Position numbers and translations under genes: made by a program. The notes beneath the pieces are model-generated. The model was not told where the DNA came from, ran no database searches, and saw only the letters and a program-made list of their open reading frames with translations. Positions 33,101 to 45,100 of a DNA stretch of 64,000 bases are shown piece by piece. This DNA comes from Diospyros lotus (Eukaryota; Streptophyta; Magnoliopsida; Ericales; Ebenaceae): positions 53,207,716 to 53,271,715 of the forward strand of contig NC_068338.1 of NCBI RefSeq assembly GCF_014633365.1, in the 5' to 3' direction. Every line of letters begins with the position of its first letter. Within the stretch, counting starts at the first letter, position 1.

Positions 33101-36100
33101 GATTAGAGTTAGGCTAGAGGATGTTCCAAAGACAACATTTAGAACTCACGAAAGGCATTACAAGTTCCTAGTGATGCCTTTTGGGTTGATGAATGCTCCG
33201 GCCACCTTCCAAGCATTGATGAATGAAATTTTCAGAGATTATTCGAGGCGTTTTGTGTTGGTGTTTTTCGATGATATCTTGGTGTACAACAACAGTTTGG
33301 AACAGTATGAACAGCACCTAAGATGTGTATTAAAGGTGTTAGCGGACAACCAACTGGTGGCTAACAATAAGAAATGTGTTTGAGCAGCTGGAAATTGAGT
33401 ATTTGGGCCATATTATCTCTTATCTGAGTGTTTCAGCTGATAGCAACAAGGTGCAAGCAATGGTAGATTGGCCTACTCCAACAACGGTAAGGGAATTGAG
33501 AGGGTTTCTTGGGCTCACGGGGTATTATAGGCGCTTCGTGGGAGACTATAGAAAGCTGGCTCGACCTCTAACAGAGAGATTAAAAAAGAACAACTTCTTT
33601 TGGTATGCGATTTCTGAACAGGCCTTCTAGCAACTCAAGGCTAAAATGGTATCCTTACCCGTTTTAGCCTTGCTGGACTTAGAGAAACCCTTTATCATCA
33701 AAACTGATGCTTCTGGGTATGGAATGGGAGTTGTTCTGATGAAAGAGCAGAGGCCGATCACTTACTTTAGCCAAGCATTCAATCAGTTGGGGAGGAAGAA
33801 ATCAGTTTATGAAAGAGAACTCATGGCCATAGTGTTTGCATTGCAAAAATGGAGGCACTACTTGTTAGGCAGAAATTTTTTGATTAGAACGGATTAAAAA
33901 AGCCTCAAGTACTTGATGGAGTAGTGGGAGGTAAGTCCTGAATATTTGAAATGGATGGTAAAATTGATGGGGTACCAATTTGAAATACATTATCGGGCAA
34001 GGATGGAGAATAAGGCGGCTGATGGGCTGTCCAGGATCTGCCACACATAAGCTTTGAAGGCTTTAACAGTACCTAGGGCGGTCCAATTGGAGAGGGTGGC
34101 AAGTGAGATAAGACGTTGATGGATTGCAAAGAATTATCCAAGAGTTAAAAACCGACCCCTCTTCCCATCCTAATTTCCAACTGGTGGACAAGCATCTACT
34201 CTACAAGGGACGACTTTACTTACCCAAGGGATCTTCTCTAATTCCGTTGTTACTCTAGGAAGGGCATGATTGGAGCATGAGAGGTTATTCGAGATTCTTA
34301 AAAACTTACAAGAGAGTGGCGGTGAATGTCTATTGGCCGGGTATGAAGAAGGATGTGCATCGGTATGTGAGAGAGTGTTCAACTTGTCAACAAAACAAAT
34401 ATATCACCTTGGCACTGGGGGCACTGTTGCAGCCACTGCCAATTCCTAACCAAATTTGGGATGACATCACCATGGATTTTATTGAAGGACTACCAAAATC
34501 AAATAAGATGGACTCAATCTTGGTCGTGTGTCAGCTCCCAAGGATCTGACCAGTAATTCCTTCGACCAGTGAGTTGTTCGAAAGGGAAAGGAAGGAAGAT
34601 AGAGGGAGAAATTAGGGAGGAAGAGAGAACAAAAAGGGAGAGAGAGAATGTTGAGAATTTTGTTAGAATATTTTCATATCCATCCGTGGCAAGGATCAGC
34701 TGTTTTATAGCTGGATTTAGGGGTGAGCAAAAGTTCGGTTAAACCGAACTAACCGAACCGAACCGACAAATTTGGTTGGTTTGGTTCGATTTTTCGAAAG
34801 AAACGATTCGGTTTGGTTATTTTAGTAAAAATAACCGAAAAAACAAACTGAACCGAATAGCAATAACCCCTACCCTCTGCCGAACTGAACCGCCCCCCTT
34901 CCCTCATGCAGGCGTGGCACCCCTCCCCTGCCGAACCGAACCGGCCCCTCCTCCCTCACGCGGGCGCAACACCCCATGTCTGCTACTGTCTTTTCTTCTC
35001 TTCGTCATTCTCTCTCTAAGATTCTATCCCTCTCGCCATTTCGTCTCTCTTCTCTTTGAGATCTGGCCGGCCGCAGCACTACCTCATCTCATCTCTTCTC
35101 TTCATAGATCTCAAATCTGGTCGCGCGGCAACACTGCCTCATGGTCATCTCTTCATCCATTCTCTCTTCCTCCACCATCCCTTGCTGTCGCCAATGGCAA
35201 AGACGAAGGCTCTTCGAGGCTTCGTAGATCAGGCCGCCTTATCTCTTCGTCTCTTCTCTCTCCCTCCACCATCCCTCGTCATCGCCGATGGCGAAGACAA
35301 AGACGAAGGCAAAGGTTGGAGACGAAGATGACACCGATGCGAGCTGTTGCCGATGGCCAGAGACGAAGATGAAGCCGAAGTGAGCTACTTCCGATGGCCA
35401 GAGGCGAAGATGACGCCGATAGTTTTTAGGTAAGTTTTCTGGGTACAACTTCTCTTTTACATTGAAAGTTTGAAACCTAGATCTACTAAAACTTCTCTTT
35501 TACATTTTAGATGCTTTTAATTTTTGGGTATGTGGGTCATCGTGGTTGGGGGAATCCGATGATCGATTTCGATCATCGAAATCACCGGCCAACTATGTGC
35601 CTGGCAACAACAGCAAGGCAGTATGTTGGTTGTTAGTTTTGTGTTCCAGTTTGTTTATGGTTCATTTTCGGTTCGATTCGGTTAGTATGGTTTAGGCTTC
35701 GGTTTGTTCGGTTAGTTGGGGTGGGTCGGTTGGTTCGGTTCAGTTCGGTTAGTTGGGGTGTGTCAGTTCAGTTCGGTTCATAATTTTTAATCGGTTCAGT
35801 TCGGTTATAACCGATTGCACACCCCTAGCTGGATTCCTTGCCCCACGTGCAGTAACCGCTTACAGCAGGGGAATGTACAATCTGCCTAAGCAGCAACAAA
35901 CTTTGTACCCCCTTATAGCATATTCTACAGCCTATTCTGCTAATTGCTATTCCTCCCTTCCTATTACATTTAATTACTATGTCTCCCCCTCCTTGCTACG
36001 TGGATCGTGACAATTACCCCTCCCTACAAAATTTTCTTGTCCTCAAGAAATGTGAAGGAGGTTGGCTACTCTCAGAATTTGGCGAAGCATGTTCGGAAGG

Positions 36101-39100
36101 TATTCCCACGCGTTGCTATCCGATTGGAGATGAAACCACTTGATAAGAACTTGAGGAATAGGAGCCCCGTGCTTGTAGATCACCCTCCTATCTAGCATAG
36201 CTACAGGTTCCTTAATATTGTCATTGGCACTTGGAAGATTGGGTAGGGTAGGACTTGTTGGTTGTGTTCCCACCGATTTTTTTAGGAGTGGCACATGGAA
36301 CACCGGGTGGATGTTGGAGCCTTTTGGTAGTTGCAGCTGATATGCTACATTTCCCACCTTTGCAATGATAGGAAATGGGCTATAGAATCTTGGATTCAAC
36401 TTGGTGCTGGGTTTTGCAGTACAGCCCTTAGGTGACTCGGTTTAAGCTTCAAATATACCCATTCTCCAACATGAAATTCTCTTTCACTCCTCCTATTTGC
36501 AAATTGCTTCATTCGATTATGAGAAGTAGCTAATTCCTTGTTTAGCACTTGTAAAGCTTGTTGTCTTTGCTGGAGATAAACATCCAAAGCTGCCACTGTA
36601 GAAGAGTCTCCTAGGGAGGGTAGAAGTGGTGGTTTATAGCCATAGAGTGCTTCGAAAGGAGACATTTTTATAGAGTTGTGGTGGCTAGAGTTGTACCACC
36701 ATTGGGCCATAGGAAGCCACTTATGCCAACTTCTTGGCTGTAGGAAGCAAGAACACCTTAGATACATCTCTAAACATTGATTCACCCTTTTGGTTTGGCC
36801 ATCTGATTCAGGGTGGTAAGCCGTCGACATATGTAGCTCAACTCCCAGCAGCCCCATCAGCTCCTACCACAGCAAACTAGTAAAGATCTCGTCGCGATCA
36901 GATACTATGGCCTTAGGTGCGCCGTGTAGCTTGATTATCTGATCCAAGAACACCTTTGCTACCTCTTGAGTAGTGTAGGGATGAACTAGTTCGATGAAGT
37001 GGCCATATTTGGTGAATCGGTCTACTACCACCATGATGCAGTCTTTTCCTTCAGATTTGGGAAGTCCCTCAATGAAATCCATTGAAATACTCTCCCATGG
37101 TCCTCCAGGTATATTCAGAGGCTGCAGTAGCCCTAGCTTAGCTACATTCTCGGATTTGCATCTCTTGCAAGTATCACAGCTTAATACAAAATCCTTGACA
37201 TACCTTTTTATTCCTGGCAATTGGAATAGTTGTTTGACCTTGTGATAGGTGTTTTCAATACCTGAATGTCCCACTATGGGGGAAGCATGTAATGCTTCTA
37301 TTATTTTCTTCCTTAGTTCCTCATCCTCTCCTATCACCAGCTTTCCTTGATACCGGATTAAGCCATTACTCAGAGTGTAACCTGGTCTTAATGAGGGGTT
37401 CACTACCAGTTGCTGAAGAAGTTCCTTGGTTCTCCCAATTGCTTCGTAACTGTCAACTACCTCTTGGCACCAATCGGGAACGAGGGTGGTGATTGCAGCC
37501 AGACTTCCTTCCTCAAAACACCTAGACAGCGCATCTACTGCTAGGTTTTCCTTTCCCTTCCTATATTGGATTACATAATCTAATCCCATTAGCTTTGTCA
37601 TCCCCTTCTTTTGCAGTTGGGTGTGCAGCTTTTGCTGTAGCAAAAATTTCAGACTCTCGTGGTCTGTTTTAATCACAAATCTCCCTCCCTCCAGGTAATG
37701 GCGCCATTTCTCCATTGCCATTAATACCGCCAATAGCTCATTCTTGTAGATACTTAGCCCAAGATGTCTAGGTGATAAAGCTTGGCTTAGGAACGCTATA
37801 GGTGTAACACCCAAGATTTTGTTTATTTCCTTTCTCGGTTCAAATATGTAATATCTAAGAATTTTAAATTGTGATATATTTACCAGGGATCTTTAAGTTC
37901 AGGTATATGATGAAATGAGGCATTTTCAAGGGATTGTGAAATTCATGATTGTGGATTTCAAATAAAACTCCAATATAGCTTTCGATCATTTTGCGTACAA
38001 ACCTTATTTAAAATAAAGTCTTAAGTCTTCTAAAGTCTTTGTTAAGTCTTCCCCAAGTCTTTGATAAGTCTTTTCCAAGTATTTTCTAAAGTCTTCTCCA
38101 AGTCTTTTTGCTTAGGCTCCAAGATTACTTAACCTCCAAATTTGGGACACTTGTCACCATTTGGTTGGTAACACATGGAAGTAATGATGAATCCCAAATA
38201 ATTAAGGTGACACATGGCATGCTATGATTTGATGGATAATTCTATAAATAGGCTTGAAATCTAACTTCCCAAGTCATCTCAAAATTGTGTGAGCCAAATC
38301 CAAGTTACTTTGAGAGCAATTTCAGAGAGAAATAAGATATTGAGTGTGAGGAGGAAGTTCTGTAAAAGAAAGAGAGAAAGTCGGTGAAAAACGAGGGAGA
38401 AAACGAAGGAGAGGCAAAGGCTTGACGAAAAGCGAACAGCCGCAAAGATCTGTTGTAGCAGTCATCCAATCGGAAAGGTAAGTCTTATTTCTTTACATAA
38501 TCATGTAGAGGATTGAAATAGGAGTCCGTAGGTTCAAACGGAAGTCAATTCGGAGTTAAAATGAGAGAGATACGGCAAAAATACGAAGGGATGTCAAATC
38601 TGCCCCCAAGGCGTGAAAATAGGTGCCACCTCTTCTTGGGGTGCGTGAGGACGCGTGGAAGCCCCTTTTTCCATGAGATTTCACATATCAACCCCTTAGT
38701 TAATTATCTACAATCCCATGTAAGATTCTATGAAGTTTAGTTTATAAAAATACATGTTTTGTTTGCAAAAAAACAAACCCGTTAAGGCGGGAAGGCCTTA
38801 AAATCTTAACCAACCAAGTTGAGGTAAGTACATTATGAACTATTTATGATGTTTAAGCATGCCCGTGAATTATGTTATGTGATCCCTCATGTTATGTTAT
38901 GTTCACGCAAGTTTCAGGACCGGAGCTCGGTAGCGCTACGCACGAGAGTTCTTACCCCTGCAAGTTGGTGGAACCTCTCGTGCCTCCATATGATATGTTA
39001 TGTTATGTCATGACTTATTTAAACACATATGATGGTTCTCTTGTACTTATTGAGACTCGCATGAATCTCACCCCATATTTTTCCCCCCCAAGTGATAGCG

Positions 39101-42100
39101 AATAAGGAGATTGGAGGACGAACGTGGAACGCGGTGGCTCCTTTAAAAAAGAGTTTTATGTAAATCTAAAAGTAGTTTTTCTTTCCTTTATCGAAACAAG
39201 TTTCCAAAGTTGAAAACTAGATGTTATGAGAAAGCTTGTTTGAAAGACTATTTTGTGGTTTATGTTATGTTTTATGTCTTGTCAAATATTGATATCTGTA
39301 TCGCTCCTTTATAAATGAAAAACCCCGTTTCCTTTTATACTAAACTTTAATTTTGTAACCAATTGAAGCCATGAGACGATGAGGGTGTTTCTCTTGGAAT
39401 TTTCATCTAATATTCTCAAGCAAAGTTTTAAACTTCTTATATTCCTGATATTTGAAAGATATATATATATATATATATGTACCTATACTTCTTATTCTTC
39501 AAAAGTATAAGAGTTATTTTTATCACATAAATATGTATATGTGGATACATATCATATTTAAAAAAAAAATGTATTAAGAAATATAACCGCCTGCCCTACG
39601 CTTTTATGTTTAGCAAGTTAAGGGTGTCATAATAGGTCTCCCTTCTCGAACTAGCACTGCCCCAATACCCTTAGCGCTTGCATCTATTTCCAGAACAAAA
39701 GGCTTGCTAAGATCTGGGAGGCTTAAAGTTGGTACCTTACTCATAGCTTGTTTAAGTCACTGAAAGCTTCTTCCGCCTTGGAATCCCACTGAAATCCGTC
39801 CTTCTTCAACAGATTGGTGAGAGATCGGCTGATGACACCATAATCCTTTACAAACCAGCGATAGTAGCCGGTTAAACCCAGAAATCCCCTCAGCCCCTTG
39901 ACATTATGAGGCTTGGGCCAAGCAACCATTGTTGCCACCTTGCTAGGGTCAGTGCTCACCCTTATTTTTGATATAATATGCCCTAGATATTCCACCTGCT
40001 TTTGTGCAAAAGCACATTTCGACTCCTTAACATACAATTTATTGAATCTAAGGACCTCAAGGGTAGTTTTTAGGTGGGTTAAATGCTGGGCAAAAGTGGG
40101 GTTGTAGATCAAAATGTCATCAATGAAAACCAATATAAATTTGCGTAGATAAGGTTAAAAAATCTGGTTCATTAAGACTTGGAAAGTTGCTGGAGCATTG
40201 GTGAGGCCAAAGGGCATTACCATGAATTCATAATGCCCTTAGTGGGTTTTGAAGGCTATTTTTGGGATGTTTTCCGGCCTCATTCTAATTTGATGATAGC
40301 CGGATCTTAAGTTGAGTTTGGTGAAAACAAAAGCATTCTTTTATTCATCAAGCAAATCTTCCACAATAGGTATGGGAAACTTGTCCTTGATGGTCATGGC
40401 ATTGAGCTGGCGGTAATCGACACAAAACCGCTATGAACCATCTTTCTTTTTGACAAGTAATACGGGAGATGCAAATGGGATATGGCTTGGTTGTTTGATG
40501 GATTTTTGTAACATATCCTTAATGAGCTTTTCTATTTCAGTCTTCTATCTAGGGGGGTATCGATAAGACCTTAGGTTAACAAACTCGGCATTTGGCTTTA
40601 GGTTAATGGTGTGATCAAGTGATCTTTTGGGTGGCAACGCAGATGGCTCGAAAAAAAGGTCCCTAAATTCAATTAAAAGCATTTAAAGAGAGTCGATTTC
40701 TTGTACCTTCCAGGGTTCATGCGAGCTGTTGTTCACAATCATTGTCAACTCCCCTTCCTGCTCTCCTTGTTCCTGGGTGAATTCCAAGGCATGTATGGAG
40801 AAAAGCTGGGCCACCTGAGAGAGTTTGCTCTTAAATATCCTTTGCAGCCTCTTTCCGGAAATCATTTTACACACCCCTGACTCTTGATTGCCTGTTAGGA
40901 TCTTTTTCTTCCCATCCTTCTCAAAAGTTTCCTCCATTTTGTTGAAATTGAAATTGATAGGGCTGACCCCCTTCATCCGATCTACACCAGCACCACATCA
41001 CAACTCCCCAACTTTAGTAGCCTCAAATTAGCCACAAATTCTTCACCGTTCATTTCCCCGCAAAACCCCACACAGGAGGACCGACTCAAAAATTCGCTAC
41101 TGTTACTGACAGAGGGTGGGAACTGAAAATCTCACATTCTAACTTTCTGGCCATGGTTTCATCCAAGAAGCTGTGGGTACTCCCACTGTCTATAAGTACC
41201 ATTACCGGAGCATTGCGGGCTCTTCCCTCCACCTTAATTATCTTACTGTTGGCTAATCCTTTTAAGGGCGTGTGGAGAAATCTCCCCTTTATCTTCTTCA
41301 TCAACTTCTAGAGTTCCCTCTACCTCTTCTTCTTCTTCTTCATTCTCTTCTGCTTCTAATTTCAACAGCTGCCTCTTGCACTTATGCCCAAAAAAATATT
41401 TTTCTCCGCACTTATAGCAGAGTCCTGCCAAATGCCTTTGCTCCATCAATCTTCCCCCATTAGCAGGACTGGAAACTGTCGGAGGCAAAGCCAAGACTCC
41501 CTTGCCTCCTTGCCCCGTATCCCTTCCAGTGGCTCTGTTCCCCGCCTGCCACCCACCGGTGAGTATCCCTTCCAGTGGCTCTATTCCCCGCCTGCCACCC
41601 ACCAGTGATTACCCCCTTGACTTGGCTCCTTTGTTTTTTTATTAGCGCTTCAATCGTCATTTCTTACAACCTTGCACTGTCAGCAACTTGTTCCACTGTC
41701 CCTGGTTGCATCATTTTAACCATTGGTTTCACCTCATCTCCTAAACCATTGATAAAACTCGACACAAAATATTCTTCCGTCAAGTGGGGTTGGTGCACCA
41801 CCATCAAAGACCTCAGCTCCTCAACTTTGAGCTGATAGGTCTGCTTCCTTCTTGCTTGAGCTTGTTAAATTCCTCGATCACGTCCCTGAAACTCGTCTCC
41901 AAACCTCGTACAGAGATCTCTTGTGAACACACTCCACGGGCTCCCTTCTTTGGTCGCGAGCCATCCTTGGAACCAGGCATCCCCCGCCTCATTCAGGTAA
42001 GAAGATGCCAGGACGACCTTCTGTTGTTCCTGAACTTGGTATAGTGTGAACATTCTTTCACACCTCCTGATCCACCATCTCGGGTTCTCTCCATCGAATA

Positions 42101-45100
42101 GTGGAATGTCTAATTTAGGCACTGGAAAGTTCGGCTGATTCCGGTAAGCTTGAGCTCTCGGTCTTCTCCCCATCGTGCCTTCCTCCATCATCTCCGGTTC
42201 TAATTCAAATTCTGTCATTTCTGCATGCGGCGGCTCCATTCCTACCCCAGTAAGGATTGGTTCTATTCTATCCCTAGGAGGGAACTCCGTTGAAAGCCTC
42301 ACTGGTTGTTGAGATGTGAAGATTCGTACGAATTGTTGCATCTGCTCCATCAGTGGCCCCCTCAACAGAGCACTCTTTGCTCCCAATTTTCTTCTCGCCA
42401 TCTTTCCATTGCTTGGGTAATTCGATTATCCACACCCACTCCTACTGAGGATTCGAGTGTACCCATTCTGGTCTGCATTTCAGCCATGGATGTTGCAACT
42501 TGCTTCAGTTGGCTCTCCATTTGTTTCATCCTCGTTTCATCCGCCATTGCGAGGATACCCACAACTCCGAGCGTTTCCCAAGTCGAGCTTTGATACCAAA
42601 ATGTCAGCTCCCAAAGATCTGACCAGTAATTCCTTCGACCAGTGAGCTATTCGAAGGGAAAAAGGAAGGAAGATAGAAGGAGAAATTAGGGAGGAAGAGA
42701 GAACAGAAAGGGAGAGAGAGAGAATGTTCAGAATTCTGTTAGAATATTTTCATATCCATCTGTGGCAAGGATCAGTTGTTTATATAGCTGGATTCCTTGC
42801 CCCATGTGCGGTAACTGCTTACAGCAAGGGAATGTACAATCTTCCTAAGCAGCAACAAACTTTGTACCCCCTTATAGCATATTCTACTGCCTATTCTGCT
42901 AATTGCTATTCCTCCCTTCCTATTACATTTAATTACTATGTCTCCCCCTCCTTGCTACGTGGATCATGACATTGTGGTGGATCGACTTAGCAAATATGGA
43001 CATTTTATTGGCTTTAGACATCCATTTACAGCTGGGGACGTGGCTAGAGCATTTATCAAGGAAGTGGTGAAGCTTCATGGAGTTCCTAGGTCTATTGTGT
43101 CGAATAGAGACAATTTTTATGAGCAAATTTTGAGAGGAAATTTTTCGGCTACAAGGCACCAAACTCAAAAGAAGTACCGCCTATCACCCACAAACGGATG
43201 GACAAACCGAGGTACCTCCTATCACACAGCTACCAAGTTAACCCTCTTTCAAGTGGTGTATGGAAGGGAACCGCCTCCCTTAGTGCGGTTTGAGAAGGGA
43301 ACTACCCGTCTTGATGGTGGAGTAGCAAATGATTGAAAGGGATGTAATCCTAGATGAATTGAAGGCACAACTGTTGAGGGCATAGACAGTAATGAAGAAG
43401 AGAGCAGATAGAGAAAGGAGAGAAGTGAAGTTCTAGGAAGGAGATTTAGTTTATTTGAAATTAAGGCCGTATCAACAAAAGGTCTTTGCCTACTCATGCA
43501 AATGAGAAACTAGCTACCCGTTATTATGGCCCATTTGAGATTGAAAAGGAGGTGGGTCCTGTAGCTTACAAACTAAAACTGCCACCACATTGCCAAATCC
43601 ACTCTACATTTCACGTGTCCCAACTACGGGAGGCTAAGGGTGCAATGAAGGCTACTATGGAGCTGCCCCAACAGCTTAATGAAGACCTGGAAATGGTGGT
43701 GGAACCCTCAGCAGTGCTAGGAGTGCGGTCGGGTGCTGGCAAGAACATGCAAGGAGCAGAGGTGCTGATCCAATGGAAAGGGCTTCCACCATTGAAAGCC
43801 ACTTGGGAGCCCTACTCATTGATTCAACAGCAATTTCCATTTTTCCACCTTGAGGACAAGGTGAAAGTTGGGGGAAGGAGTAATGTTAGGCCCCTGGTTC
43901 ACTTGACTTATCAAAGAAGGTCCAAGGGGTAGCGGCCAGGGGCATGGGTGTAAATGAGCTGGCTGGTGTAATAGCTAGCCATGTGTGTAAGGGGTAGAGT
44001 TGGGAATCACTGGTGTAACAACCCAGCTAATTAGGGGTGTCAACGATTCGAATTGGTCCGGTTCTATAAGAATCCAGTAACCGAACCATTTTTAACGGTT
44101 TCGAAAAAATAAGAACCGTAACCGAACCATTACATATATAAAACCAAACCATGACCAATTCGTCACACCAGACTGGTTTCGATTCTATCCAATTAACATT
44201 TAGCTTCTAAACATTTTTGCAAAATATGAAATTACAAACAAATTTGTTAATTAAAAAAAAAACCCATAACTTCATTAATGCTTCAAGTCTTGAAGTAAAA
44301 GTAGAACAAAATAATTCATAGACTATCTCATCAAATGAGATTACATCGACCATTTAGTATAGCAATAACACATAAAAGTCTAGAAATAAAAGAGTTCATG
44401 AATCTCGCTAGTTTCTTAGGAAGTGATACTATTTATGCATTATGTGTATATATATACCCAAAAAATTATAATATATATAAATATAATATCGGTTCCGGTT
44501 TGGTTCGAACCACGGTTTGAAAAAAAAAAAAAAAAAAAAACCAGTAACCAAACCAAATATATTGGTTCTTAATTTTTTAGAACCAAAATCTAACCATTGA
44601 ACCATAGAACCAATCCAAAAGGCATGGTTCGGTTCGGTTCGGTCCAGTTCACCGATTTTCGGATATTTTTTGACACCCCTACAGCTAATGTATAACAGAA
44701 TTCGGTTCCCAGATTTTAATTGTAATCGGATTGAAGTTGAGAGGTTGAATCCAATCTCTGTGAATTTTTCCTTGGGTTCTCATCAGCTGACAGTGTCAAA
44801 TTAATTAAATTCATGGACTTGCTTGAACTTTAAGGCTAGGACGGAAGCAGTCAATAATAGTCCACTTAGAAGAAAGATGATGCTTGAATTTCTAACATAT
44901 CTTTAGTGTACGGACTAGAAGCTATTAATTGATAAGCTAGAAATTCAAGACTGGGTCTGAGAATAATTAAGTAGATAAATAGGTGATGGGAAAAACAAAT
45001 GCAAGATTTGAGCACCTCACCTTATTGTTGATCAAGTTATGGAGAGCAATTACGCTCCGGATCAGAGAGGACAGATAAATGACCAACATCATATCATTAG

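Larger units (their letters stand above)
34529..42971 (-). mobile_element. LTR-3: Ty3/gypsy element nested in LTR-2 integrase
   Basis: LTRs at 34529-36012 (366 bp once the hAT-type insert is removed) and 42602-42971 (370 bp), both TGTCAGCTCCC...ATGACA or GTGACA. The flanks TCGTG (34524-34528) and TTGTG (42972-42976) are a 5-bp target duplication with one C/T difference. Removing the element rejoins the LTR-2 integrase frame across the MDFIEGLP...[11 protein letters not shown] region. Minus-strand orientation is shown by the primer site TTTTGGTATCAAAGC next to 42602 and by coding content. A solo LTR sits in its RNase H region and a hAT-type MITE in its 3' LTR. Confidence 0.93.
30589..44785 (+). 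mobile_element. LTR-2: Ty3/gypsy chromovirus-like element in RPN8 intron 9
   Basis: Starts TGTTAGGCCCC and ends GGGTTCTCATCA, flanked by a perfect 5-bp duplication GCTGA at 30584-30588 and 44786-44790. Primer site TTTGTTATCAGAGC follows the 5' LTR, and a GGGGGAAGGAG tract precedes the 3' LTR. Plus-strand gag, protease, reverse transcriptase, RNase H, integrase and a C-terminal chromodomain-like segment are recognisable but broken. It is split in integrase by LTR-3 (34529-42971), and its 3' LTR is split by a hAT-type MITE. Without these inserts it is about 5.1 kb. It is antisense to the RPN8 transcript. Confidence 0.93.

Noticed and set aside
34776..35372. 198-aa open frame within the hAT-type MITE
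   Set aside because: Low-complexity, starts in the subterminal repeat array and shows no transposase or other domain.
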